This document shows positions 9,208 to 18,918 of a stretch of DNA of 64,000 nucleotides, in pieces. Made by a program: the position numbers and the translations under genes. Source of the DNA: JANXZS01 sp963797255 (GTDB lineage: Bacteria > Acidobacteriota > Terriglobia > Terriglobales > Acidobacteriaceae); NCBI GenBank assembly GCA_963797255.1, contig CAWCOV010000037.1:19693-83692 (forward strand), in the 5' to 3' direction. The first letter of the stretch is position 1. Every line of letters begins with the position of its first letter. The notes below the pieces were generated by a model that was not told where the DNA came from, ran no database searches, and worked only from the letters and a program-made list of their open reading frames with translations.

Positions 9208-9902
9208 TCGGATCCTTCCCGAATACTGTATCCAACTCCACGTTCCGTGTAGAGCAGACGTGGCAGACCGGGACGATCCACCTTGGTTCGGAGGTAACGG
9301 ACGAAGACGTCCAGATTATTTTCACTCACGTCACGATCTCCCCAGACAAGCTCGATAATTCGATCGCGCTTGACCACGCGGCCCGCTGAGCGCATCAGGC
9401 ATTCAAGAATAGAGAACTCCGTCCGCGTCAGCTCCAATCGATGTCCGCCGCGCACGGCCTCGCGCTTTTCTGTATCCAGAAAAAGATCGGTAAAGCGCAT
9501 ATGGGGAGCGCTCTTTCCTGATGCAGTGCGAGTGCGAGCGCGTACACGCGCAAGCAGAACCTCGAAGTCGAAGGGCTTCGTAAGGTAATCGTCGGCTCCG
9601 GCGTCAAGACCCTTGACGATGTCTTCGGGCGCATCTCTTGCAGTAAGCAAAAGAATTGGTGTCCGCACATTTTGCAGGCGGAGGCGCTTTGTAACTTCAA
9701 AGCCGTTCAGTACCGGAAGCATCACGTCAAGCAGGATGATGTCGAAAGCATGGAGCTCCGCCTGGCGCAGACCAGAGCCGCCATCGTGGCAAATTTTTAC
9801 GATGCAGCTCTCTTCTTCAAGGCCCTGCTTCACAAAGCCGGCAAGTTCCTTGTCGTCCTCAACGACGAGCACGTTCAATGCGGTTTGGAATGCGTCACTC
9901 AC
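9204..9902 (-). CDS. OmpR/PhoB-family response regulator
   Basis: A 232-residue two-domain regulator. The receiver (about 9-122) shows the acidic pair in VVEDDKE, the phospho-acceptor Asp in IILLDVMLP, the switch Thr in LLTARD and the Lys in YLTKPF. The C-terminal winged helix (about 135-229) contains LTRTEFSILECLM and VFVRYLRTKVD, typical of OmpR DNA-binding domains. It starts at GTG 9902 with AGGGA upstream and is directly followed by its histidine kinase. A Tsx-like porin gene lies 39 bases upstream on the same strand. The five genes from porin to propeller may therefore be co-transcribed, and the porin or PepSY protein may be the regulated output. Confidence 0.93.
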   Translation of the reverse strand: MSDAFQTALNVLVVEDDKELAGFVKQGLEEESCIVKICHDGGSGLRQAELHAFDIILLDVMLPVLNGFEVTKRLRLQNVRTPILLLTARDAPEDIVKGLDAGADDYLTKPFDFEVLLARVRARTRTASGKSAPHMRFTDLFLDTEKREAVRGGHRLELTRTEFSILECLMRSAGRVVKRDRIIELVWGDRDVSENNLDVFVRYLRTKVDRPGLPRLLYTERGVGYSIREGSD

Positions 9903-9941
9903 GTTTCCCTGCTTCCGAAATTAAACCAGCCTCGCTGATGT

Positions 9942-10928
9942 TCATGGGGTGCGACGGCCACTGGCGCCATCAAGATGGAAGTTTACTCCGATGAGTGGTG
10001 TCAATTGCTCTGCTCCGGGATCGGATGACGGCTTGCCGTATTCATTGTGCCAGTACCAAAGGCCTCCACTTACATCGAGCAGTTGCGGCTTGCGAAACAG
10101 GAAGGAACCAACATCAACCGATATAACACTCCGAACCAGAAATTCAGGAACTGTCTCGCCTCCGAAGGAATCATTTCCCTTAGGGGTGTTGTAATCCGCG
10201 AACCCGCTGAACGCCATGTGAGCCTTGCCGACTTTGAATGGCAGTAACCAGGCAGGCTCGATGTTGAAGTCCGGATCGTAGCTCTCGGATTTACCCAACA
10301 CTCCTTCGTGATTCCACTCCTTGCGGAAATGTAGACCCACATTGAAAAATCCTTTCGGCAAAGCGAACTCAAGCTTAGGACCTATGTAGATTGTTTTCTC
10401 GGAGGGCGCATACGAGGAGTTCTTGGTTTCCAGGTTTGCCCCGAACTCAAATACAACGTCGCGCAGCGGCCCTTTGTGGAACACTCTCGAATGCGAGAGT
10501 TCGTTGAGGTCGATTCCCGGACGCAGGAGGAAATAGGTCTCAGTCGCTCCCGAACCGCCACCGTCGCGGGTTCTGCCAAGTTAGACATATTTACCATGAC
10601 GTCTGCGAAGTTTGACAGCGATACCCCACGTTCCCACGTGCGTATACTCGATGGAATTGCGTGCAATGCTTGCAGCTTTTCCGGTATTTGGATCGACAAC
10701 AAAAGGTGTCCGGTAATCCGATCCATACCAATATGAAATGACATCAGAGCTGCGCTCCTGGAACCTGGGTTGCTGAGCCGCGCCGACTTGTGGTGTAACA
10801 CCAACGGTCGGGGCTCGGACTGACTCCTGCGACGACACTGGAAGAACCTTCGAAATGGCGACGATCGCACAAAAGACAGGCCCTCTGAAGTTGCTGATGA
10901 AATGTGAAATGCTTGCGGCGAATTGCAT
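9942..10928 (-). pseudogene. Tsx/OmpK-like outer membrane porin, two frameshifts
   Basis: Reading in three frames gives one protein of about 328 residues. It starts at ATG 10928 with a signal-like segment, continues with RSSDVISYWYGSDYRTPFV and NSIEYTHVGTW, then NFADVMVNMSN, then FHKGPLRDVVFEFGANLETK to the C-terminal strands PLIGVNFHLDG. The pattern DVISYxYGxDYRxPF followed by NFADVMVNMS is that of the nucleoside-specific channel (Tsx/OmpK) family, a 12-strand outer-membrane barrel. Frame changes lie near 10635 and 10540. The gene precedes the response regulator by 39 bases. As given it cannot make a full barrel. Confidence 0.65.
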
Positions 10929-11509
10929 TCTTGTGTTTTTTTTGAGGGCCAAGTCTTTCACATAGATCGTTCGCTTTGTAGAGTGACACGCGAACCTGAA
11001 AGACATCTGAAGCGCAGGTGAGTCCCGACTTGTCCTGCCTACTCAGGCCTACCCAACGCGGAATTGCCGGTAGCACTGTTTTCTTTCAGCGTCGGGTGGA
11101 AATCGGGCAACTCTCCTTAGTCGCTCTCATCCTATTGCTTAAGCGCGCATTCCATTTCCTCAAGCTGCAATAGACGAGTCGGGTAAGGGTGGTCCGCGGA
11201 TTCAGAGGGTAGATCTCTCGGCGCGTTTTTGGCGGTGCAGCTTCTAGCGATTATCTCGAATCTGCCCGTTGAGTATTTACGGCCTGGTCGTAAACGGCAA
11301 CTCGCGATCTTTTCATCCGCGAGTGCCATTTCAAGATTACGGGCCCATCGCACAAGTTTGAGATCCTACATATCTCCTGCTCTGTTGAATGACATTTTCT
11401 ACAGTTCCACCTACTCCGGCCCAACATAGATTCGCCCTCCGACATCGGCTCCGTCACTGCAGCATAATCCCGGCCAAGTCACACCCATTTTGAGTGAAGG
11501 AAAAACCTC
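10929..11509. other. divergent intergenic region
   Basis: It lies between the porin gene and the rightward membrane-protein gene. It contains an 8-T run at 10937-10944, just upstream of the porin start as read on the minus strand, and several short frames (for example the minus-strand frame at 11132-11353) that have no recognisable family. It should hold promoters for both directions; none was clear enough to mark. Confidence 0.35.
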
Positions 11510-12010
11510 ATGATCCTCGGCATGACTTTAGCGGCATTCACCCTCCTGCACGTGCTGATAAGCCTGATAGGAATTGGATCAGGCCTTGTGGTTGTCTACG
11601 GTCTTCTCACGTCCAGACTGTTCAACCGATGGACGGCTCTCTTCCTCATTTCCACCGTCCTTACGAGCGTTACTGGATTCGGATTCCCCTTCGAGCATCT
11701 CCTGCCTTCCCATATCATCGGCATCCTTTCGCTGTTAGTGCTGGCGATTGTGATTGCGGCACGATATCTCTTTCACCTTAAAGGCGCGTGGCGCTGGGTT
11801 TATTCAGCCGGCTCCGTGCTGGCGCTGTATTTGAATGTTTTTGTCTTGGTTGTGCAGCTTTTTCGCAGAGTCCCGGTTCTCAATGGTCTGGCTCCCACAC
11901 AATCGGAACCGCCTTTCTTCATCGCACAAACCATCGTCCTGTGCCTGTTCGTCGTTGTGGCAATTGTTGCCACGAGACGATTTCGCAATGACGCCCTGCG
12001 CACTGCGTGA
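11510..12010 (+). CDS. four-helix membrane protein of unknown function
   Basis: A 166-residue very hydrophobic protein with about four membrane segments (residues 5-30, 40-60, 66-88, 100-118) and a possible fifth at 136-154. It starts at ATG 11510 after GAAGGA. I do not recognise a named family. The charged residues are few and cluster in loops (RLFNR, RYLFHLKGAWR). The chloroperoxidase-type hydrolase gene begins 56 bases downstream on the same strand, so the two may share a transcript. The sequence shows no obvious ligand or cofactor motif. Confidence 0.7.
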   Translation: MILGMTLAAFTLLHVLISLIGIGSGLVVVYGLLTSRLFNRWTALFLISTVLTSVTGFGFPFEHLLPSHIIGILSLLVLAIVIAARYLFHLKGAWRWVYSAGSVLALYLNVFVLVVQLFRRVPVLNGLAPTQSEPPFFIAQTIVLCLFVVVAIVATRRFRNDALRTA

Positions 12011-12066
12011 TTTTCCTTCCAATCATGTAGTCCATAAAGCATCTATCCACTTCAGGAGAAATTTGC

Positions 12067-12887
12067 ATGAACACGGTTACGACAAAAGACGGCACTACCA
12101 TTTACTTCAAAGATTGGGGTAAGGGACAGCCCATCACCTTTTCCCATGGCTGGCCACTCAACGCAGACGCATGGGATGCGCAGATGCTGTTTCTCGGCCA
12201 CAGGGATACCGCGTAATTGCTCACGATCGGCGGGGTCATGGCAGATCGAGCCAGACATGGGATGGGAATGAAATGGACACTTATTCCGATGACCTGGCCA
12301 CTCTTTTTGAGGCTCTTGATCTTAAAGACGTAGTGATGGTTGGACACTCGACTGGCGGTGGCGAAGTTGCCCGCTATCTTGGGCGGCACGGTACAAAGCG
12401 CGTTGCAAAAGCTGTGTTGATTGGAGCCGTTCCGCCGTTGATGCTCAAGACGGATGCAAATCCCGGCGGTCTGCCCATGTCCGCATTTGATGGAATACGC
12501 GCGGGCTTTGTAGCGGACCGCTCCCAATTCTTCAAGGACCTCACGCTTCCCTTTTATGGCTATAACCGCCCCGGTGCCAAGGTCTCGGAGGGAGTCAGAG
12601 AGAACTTCTGGTTCCAGGGCATGCAGGGCTCAGTCAAAGGCGAATACGACTGCATCAAGGCATTCTCCGAGACAGACTTCACCGAAGACTTGAAGAAGAT
12701 CGACGTGCCATCCCTTGTCCTGCATGGCGACGACGATCAGATCGTACCCATTGGAGCGTCCGGCCTTTTGTCAGCCAAGCTAATCAAGAATGCCACCCTC
12801 AAGGTCTATCCCGGCCAGCCGCACGGAATGTGTACGACGAACGCTGATCAGATCAACGCCGATCTGCTTGCCTTTATCAAGGCCTGA
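12067..12887 (+). pseudogene. alpha/beta hydrolase (non-heme chloroperoxidase type), one frameshift
   Basis: The start ATG 12067 follows GGAGAA and begins MNTVTTKDGTTIYFKDWGKG, with HGWPLNADAWDAQMLFL in the same frame. The protein then continues in a second frame from QGYRVIAHDRRGHGRS to the stop at 12887. The break is near 12196; adding one base yields 273 residues, the usual length of this family. The nucleophile Ser lies in GHSTGGGE, the acid in HGDDDQIVP and the catalytic His in GQPHGMC. Family members hydrolyse esters or, with peracid, halogenate; the substrate is unknown. The remaining large frame lacks the oxyanion-hole HGWP segment, so it would be inactive as given. Confidence 0.85.
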
Positions 12888-12897
12888 ATCCCATTGG

Positions 12898-12933
12898 GCG
12901 AGGTTGTACGTTGCTCAACAACGTCCACCTCGC
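12898..12933. terminator. bidirectional hairpin between convergent genes
   Basis: GCGAGGT at 12898 pairs with ACCTCGC at 12927, and the inner arms ACGTTG and CAACGT also pair, leaving a small mismatch and a CTCAA loop. It sits between the stops of the hydrolase (12887) and the minus-strand repeat protein (12943), as expected for a shared terminator. Confidence 0.6.
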
Positions 12934-12942
12934 TCGAAGATT

Positions 12943-15900
12943 TCAGCGCAGGCTGAATCCAAAAACAGTGCCCTTCCCTGCCGCATACACGTGCCCATTC
13001 GCAACCGTCGGAACGGTCCAACGAATTGTTCCGCCGTTTAAGACTCCTGAAAAGAGAACATTCGCAACGTTGCTGGCTTCATTAGCGCGAAGCGTGTTTG
13101 TCCCCGTATCGATTGTCCAAACGATGCCGTTGCTCGTGCCGTTCGCTGACACAACCGGCTCCGAACCTGGATATCCGTACACCAAAGTGTCTTGCGATGC
13201 GGGCGTTGATGAGAGCTTTCCCGTGCCGGAATCGAGCGTGAACATCTTCAGAACGTCGTACTTACCTGAGAAGTAGACGTTTTGTTTCCACATCGCCGGC
13301 GAACTGTAGCAAGCGTAAATAATCGAACCTTTGGGCCCAAGCCGCCCCACCGCGTTGTCAAGGCTCTGGATGATATTGTCCGACGTTGTGCCTACGCCGC
13401 CCAGGTTATCTCCGTTCAAAACATAAACAGGGGTCGGCTTACCGCAGGCGATCAACTCGTGCGGAAACGGGCCATTCTGATCACGGACAACCATCACGTT
13501 GCCGGATCCCATGTCACCATTTTGCGCGTTGTAGGCCGCGTAATTGTAAGGTGCGAAGTAATCCAGCACCTGCAATCGAGGGCTGAGCTTGACCACAGCC
13601 TCGCCAAAGTTGGTGGTGCCATCGAAGGTGCCGTTCCCGGTAGAGACATAAATGTTTCCGTTGTCGTCGACCGACGGCGCCGCACCTCCCATCCAGATGC
13701 CGCCTTCGATGCCAGACGGAGTGACCACCCACACCGCCTGCTGTTCCAGCGATTGTGCATCGAACGCAAAAAGCAATCCGTTATACGGAGTCTCATCCTG
13801 CAGTGAGCCGATGCCGATGTAGATACTTCCATTGGCCAGCAAAAGTCCCGGGCGTTGCAGCTTGGCGATCGGTGGCATGTGAGGGTCCGACACCAGCGCC
13901 GGTCCTCCGAACTTCTCGTTGCCCGTGGCGAGATCGAGCGCGTGGAGCCGAAGCGGGAAGTAGGTAGCGTTCTGCTCCGAAGTCTCGCTGACGACATACA
14001 TTGTGCGAGTGGATGGATCGATCACCGGCGTACTCAAAATGCCGATCTGCGGTGCGCTGGTAAAGCCGACGGTGGTTGCTGCCACTGCGGTGGCGTCTGG
14101 AGGAATCAGACTAGTCTGCCAGAGTTGTGTTCCAGTGTCACCGTCTAAGGCGTACACGCTGTCGTTCGCTGTGGCGACAAAGACCACGTTATGCGGCGAT
14201 CCGTTAACCGTTAGCCCGTTCATATACAGCGGTTGCGCGTTCACCCAGCCGTCTACGGGGGCTGTCCAGCTTATTCCGAAAGAGGAAGCGTTCACGTTGG
14301 AGGGCGTAAGCACGGTCTCGTTGATTTGGTCGCCTGTGCCGCCCCCACCGCCCTTCCAGGCCGTGTAGTTCACGACATCCACTTTGACATTGACCTGTGT
14401 AGTGAATGCAGTGCCGTTCGATGCGGTGGCGGTGAGAGTGCAGTTTCTCGCCGACGCGGGCGCGGTAAACAAACCAGCGTCCGAAACTGAGCCGCAGGAA
14501 GATGCCCACGATACAGGCTGACTCGCGGTAAAAGACTGCGTGTTGAGAGCGTGTAGATTCACGCTGGACGGAGTGATCGTGATGGGAGAGGTGACAGTCG
14601 CCGTCGTGTTCGCGGTGTCTCCGCTGCCATCGGTTGCGGTCGCGGTGATCTTGCAGGAACCCTCAGTAAAGTGGAGCCGTAAAGACGCCGGAACCGGTGA
14701 TGGATCCGCACGACGCTGACCACGTGGCGGGAGCGCCGGAGGAGAACTGCTGATCCTGTCCCTCAGTCAGCGAAGGATTGGCAGGAGTAATCTCGAGCAC
14801 CGTCTGGGTGATGATCGTATCGGAAGCCGTTCCCGTGTAGGCCGTTCCGGTTGAGGCGGTGGCCGTGATGGTGCAGATCCCGTGGAACCGGACGCCGTAA
14901 AGAGTCCCGAGCCCGAAATCGATCCGCACGAGGCGGCCCAGGTAACCGGCATATTCGCGGTGAATTGCTGCGTTGCATTCTGCGGCGTGCTGGCGGTCTG
15001 CGGAGTGATGGCGATGGGAGAAGTTACCGTCACCGAGGCTGAAGCCGCAGCGCCTCCAGCAGTAGGAGTGGCGGTCACGGTGCAGGCACCTGCCACCAGT
15101 GGCGCAAGGTACAGGCCGGAACCTGAGACCGATCCGCAGGAAGCGCTCCACGTTGCACTTGCGCTGGCGGTGAATTGTTTCGAGTCGCCTTCACTCAGAG
15201 TCGCACTCGTGGGCGAGATGGTCATGCTCCCATTTCCCACACCGGAGAGAGCCACGTTCTGAGGGCTGTTGCTGGCCGAATCACTGAAGCTGAGAGTGGC
15301 AGTGCGGGTGCCTGCCGCGCTGGGATGGAAGACGATCGTCGCCGTGCAGGTACCGGACGCGGGAAGACTGGCCCCACAGGTTGTGCTGCCAACGGCAAAA
15401 TCCGCTGCGTTGGCACCGCCGATGGCGACACTGCCGATCGTGATCGACGTGGTGAGCCCGTTGGTCAGCGTGACCGATTGGGTGGGGCTGTTCGCGCCCA
15501 CCGCGGTGCCGGGGAATGCAAGGCTGGTGGGGCTGGCTCCAACCCCGCCGCTTCCCAGGCCTGTAAGCGCGACCGTCTGCGGGCTGCTGCCGTCGGAGTC
15601 ATTGAAATTGAATGAGGCGGTGCGCGAGCCGGGCGCAGTGGGACCGAAGAGCAGGTTCACGGTGCAACTAGAAGACGCAGCCAGGCTTGCTCCGCAGGTC
15701 TTGCTGAAGACCGAAAAGTCACCCGGATTGGCGCCGGAAAATGTGAGACTGCTGATGGTGATCGGGGTCGCGTTTCCGTTCGTCAGGGTGACGACCTTTT
15801 GTCCGCTCTTGTTGCCGATGGCCACCGCTGCCCAGCTCATGCTTGTGGGCGAGGCGGTGGTATTCCCTGCCGCCGTGCGGCCCGTTCCCGCCAGTGCGAC

Positions 15901-16899
15901 CGTTTGCGGGCTATTGGTTGCGGTGTCGGTAAACGTGAGGGTCGCAGTGCGCGTGCCTGCCGCGGTCGGCGTGAACACAACGCTGGCCGAACAACTGGCT
16001 GCCGCCGGAAGGCCGGAGCCGCAGTTCGTGCCGGAAACGGAGAAGTCGGAGGAGTTCGCGCCGCTGATGGCAATGCTGCTGATGGTGATCGATGAGCCGG
16101 CGCCGTTGGTCAGGGTTACCGTCTGCGGCGCACTGCTTGAAGCCACAGCCGTGCTTGCGAACGAGAGGCTTGCCGGTGACACGGACGCAGCGCTGGAACT
16201 CGCCGCACCCGTTCCTGAAAGCGATAGCGACTGCGGGCTGTTGCTGGCCGAATCCATGAAGCTGAGGATTGCGCTGCGCGTCCCCGCCGCGGTCGGCTTG
16301 AACACAACGCTGGCCGAACAACTGGCTGCCGCCGCGAGACTGGCTCCGCATGTGTTGGCTGAAATTGCAAAATCCGCCGCATTCGTGCCGGTGATCGCCA
16401 CGCTGTTTACGGTGATGGACGTGCCGAGCCCGTTTTTCAGCGTTGCCGAGAGAGATGCGCTGGTCGACCCTACCGCGGTGCCCGCGAAAGTGAGGCTGCT
16501 GGGACTGGCCGAGACACCGCTGGTACCCAGGCCGGAAACTGCGACCGTCTGCGGGCTGTTGCTGGCGGAGTCGAGAAAGTTAAGTGTCGCGGTGCGCGTG
16601 CCGGCCGCGGTAGGCCCAAAGAGGATGTTGGCGGTACAACTGGCTCCGGCCGCGAGCGTCGAGCCGCACGTCTTGCTGTACACGGAAAAATCGCCGGCAT
16701 TCGCGCCCGAAAATGTAATGCTGCTGATGCTGATCGATGCCGCATTACCGTTGCTCAGCGTAATGACTTTTTGTCCACCCTTGTTTCCGATCGCAACCGA
16801 GGCCCAGCTCTGGCTGGTGGGCGAAGCAGTCACCGCCGCCAGACTCACCTGGGAACAGATGGCAAGCAGAGATCCACAAAGAAACGCACTCGCCCGCAT
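12943..16899 (-). pseudogene. secreted ASH-repeat / Ig-like / beta-propeller giant, two frameshifts
   Basis: Start ATG 16899 after GAGGTCA, with a signal peptide (MRASAFLCGSLLAICSQVSL). Five about 100-residue ASH (choice-of-anchor-D, HYDIN-like) repeats follow, each with a SPTSxxWxxVAxGN start, a GANAGDFSV middle and a FGPTAAGTRTATLNF end. Four Ig-like repeats come next, marked by WSASCGSVSGSGL, then a propeller with PQQ-like blades (VVFVATANDSVYALDGDTG, GNIYVSTGNGTFDG) to the stop at 12943. Frame breaks lie near 14880 and 14672, both within the Ig-like part; each is cured by adding one base, giving about 1319 residues. It is likely a cell-surface adhesion or binding protein. No enzymatic motif is seen. 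Confidence 0.8.
15235..16830 (-). repeat. five tandem ASH-domain coding repeats with a super-repeat
   Basis: Five in-frame units of roughly 320 bases encode the ASH domains. Units 1 and 4 resemble each other more than their neighbours (both contain AIGNKxGQKV), as do units 2 and 5 (both contain GTAVGxxS and NAADFA). This suggests duplication of a multi-unit block rather than one-by-one growth. These are coding repeats, not a CRISPR. Confidence 0.7.
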
Positions 16900-17291
16900 G
16901 AAATTGACCTCAAATAACGTGTTGATGACTTGTCCCAAGAGCCGTAACTGACAGTAGGAAAGAGAACGCGCAGAATCCAACAAGCAACCAGAGGACCAAA
17001 CCAGCTACCGCAGTGACGAAAATGTTAGCACGCGGAGTCGGTGTTGAAAGTAATCGTCCTGCATGGTTGAAAAGGCAAAATGAAAGCGATTTTCGAGATG
17101 CGTTACTTCGAATTGACGCGCTAAAAAGAAGACGACGGCGAAGTGGGTTGTTATGGAGAAATTAACTTCAATGAAATTCAGTAAATAACTGATAAGAAGG
17201 AGCGGACAGGGTCGGACGGCCGGGAACTCAGCCTCCAGCCCTTTATCTCACGCTGTCAAAACAAATTCACATTACTACTTTTTAGATCCCA
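16900..17291. other. intergenic region upstream of the ASH-repeat gene
   Basis: It should carry the promoter of the ASH-repeat gene and the 3' end of the GPx transcript. It is AT-richer than its surroundings. No gene, clear promoter or strong hairpin was found. Confidence 0.35.
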
Positions 17292-17843
17292 CTATTTTCC
17301 AAGTGCCGTCTCAATCCCAGAGACCATTTGAGGCGAGTCGGGTGTGACGGCAGGCTCGAAACGCTCAACCGGTTTTCCGTTTCTATCGAACAAAAATTTT
17401 GTAAAGTTCCATTTAATGTCTCCCCCGATCTTTGGGTTGACCTCTTTGTTTGTCAGGAAAGCGTAAAGCGGTGCTTCGTCGGGACCCAGCACAGAGACCT
17501 TCGCCATCATGGGGAACGTCACGTTGTACTTATTGCTGCAGAACTTCTTGATTTCCTCATTCGTCCCGGGTTCCTGTGAGGCGAAATTGTTCGCGGGGAT
17601 GCCTATGATGACCAACCCCCGGTCCTTGTACTTTTCGTAAAGCGACTCGAGCCCGGCGTACTGCGGAGTGAACCCGCATTTGCTGGCGACATTCACAAGC
17701 ATGACGACCTTGCCGTGATAGCTTTTCAAAGCCACCGGTTGACCGTCGATCGATTTCAGCGTGAAGTCATAAATGCTCTTCGCCGGGGCAGCCATACCGG
17801 TAGCCGCCACACATAACAAAACGAACATTGCTAATTTGCGCAC
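17292..17843 (-). CDS. exported glutathione peroxidase family protein (Cys type)
   Basis: A 183-residue thiol peroxidase with an N-terminal signal peptide ending near GMAAPAK, so it acts in the periplasm. The peroxidatic Cys lies in VASKCGFTPQ where selenoproteins carry Sec. The partner Gln is in NNFASQEPG and the Trp/Asn pair in KWNFTKFLFD, so the catalytic tetrad looks complete. Start GTG 17843 follows GGAGG with a 5-base spacer; an in-frame ATG at 17828 would shorten the signal peptide. It probably reduces peroxides with a thioredoxin-like donor, as most bacterial Cys-type members do. It stands alone between unrelated genes. Confidence 0.93.
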   Translation of the reverse strand: MRKLAMFVLLCVAATGMAAPAKSIYDFTLKSIDGQPVALKSYHGKVVMLVNVASKCGFTPQYAGLESLYEKYKDRGLVIIGIPANNFASQEPGTNEEIKKFCSNKYNVTFPMMAKVSVLGPDEAPLYAFLTNKEVNPKIGGDIKWNFTKFLFDRNGKPVERFEPAVTPDSPQMVSGIETALGK

Positions 17844-18085
17844 AGTTCCTCCAGAAGTTGCTGGTGATTATTGTCCCATGGCGGTGAAGGTGCAAGAATT
17901 TTGCGAATGCCGGACCAATTTACCGGGGATACGAACTCCGGTGTAGTCGGCGAGCGGTCGAATGAGTGCAACTATCTTTTGAATCGTTCTCACGCAAGCT
18001 TTCGTCTGAAGACCCACAAGGAATGCCGCGCGCAGATGGGTTCCCTTGCTGGCAATTGCAAAATATCTACCAGAGTGGAGGCAGA

Positions 18086-18823
18086 ATGAATATCAGCTTT
18101 GGAGGACGGGTGGTGGTTGTCGCCGGTGGCACCGGAGGGTTGGGAAAGGCTGTGAGCCTTGCATTTCTCGACGAGGGCGCAAAGGTCGTTGTTACGTATC
18201 GCAAGGAAGAGGAATTTCTTGCGCTGAAAGAATTAGCCGGCGAAAATTTTCCTGCCCTCGAAGGACGTCAAGTAGATGTGACCGAAGAAAGTGCCGCGGC
18301 TGAATTCGTGAATCAAGTTCTTTCACAGCATGCCACGATCGATGTGCTTGTAAATACCGTTGGCGGTTATGCAGGCGGCGCGAAGCTATGGGATCTGAAA
18401 ACGAGCGTCTTCGACCAGATGCTGGCACTCAACCTTCGATCAGGCTATGTGTTGGCACGCGCTGTAACGCCGACGATGTTAAAGGCCGGGCGTGGTTCAA
18501 TCGTCAATGTGGCGTCGAAAGCAGCATTGGATCACGGAGCAGGTGCAGCGGCCTATGCCGCGTCCAAAGCCGCTGCCGTAGCGCTCATGGATTCTCTCGC
18601 AGGAGACGTGAGGGGCACCGGCGTACGAGTGAATTCCATTCTTCCAAGCATTATCGACACAGCGGCAAACCGTTCGGCAATGCCTGGCTCAGACTTCTCC
18701 ACATGGCCCAAGCCTCAAGACATTGCGAACGTAGTCCTTTTCCTGTCCAGCGATTTTGCGAAAACAATTCACGGTGCGGCCGTACCCGGTTTACGGCGAT
18801 GCCTGAGTTGTTGTCTGGGCTAG
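18086..18823 (+). CDS. short-chain dehydrogenase/reductase, frameshift at the last residues
   Basis: A classical SDR starting at ATG 18086 after GGAGG. The cofactor motif is GGTGGLGKA (about residues 12-20), the NTVGG motif stands in for NNAG, the Ser is in VNVASKAAL, the active Tyr/Lys pair is in AYAASKAA, and VRVNSILPSIIDT follows. The end reads KTIHGAAVPGLRRCLSCCLG as given. Removing one C of a CCC run near 18786 gives KTIHGAAVPVYGDA and a stop at 18806 (239 residues), the normal ending of this family. The core enzyme is unaffected. The substrate is not predictable from the sequence. Confidence 0.88.
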   Translation: MNISFGGRVVVVAGGTGGLGKAVSLAFLDEGAKVVVTYRKEEEFLALKELAGENFPALEGRQVDVTEESAAAEFVNQVLSQHATIDVLVNTVGGYAGGAKLWDLKTSVFDQMLALNLRSGYVLARAVTPTMLKAGRGSIVNVASKAALDHGAGAAAYAASKAAAVALMDSLAGDVRGTGVRVNSILPSIIDTAANRSAMPGSDFSTWPKPQDIANVVLFLSSDFAKTIHGAAVPGLRRCLSCCLG

Positions 18824-18918
18824 CTGACGAAGCGTCGAAATGAAGGTCATCGAGACTCCTCATTACGACGCTTCTCAGCAGGATCTCCCACGGTTCGCGT
18901 AACTTTGCGGGCTTTCTT

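Noticed and set aside
15269..16951. Long open frame (560 codons) on the plus strand
   Set aside because: It is antisense to the ASH repeats. The repeating, GC-rich coding pattern keeps the opposite strand open; the product is low-complexity without a family, and the minus-strand frame has a signal peptide and known domains.
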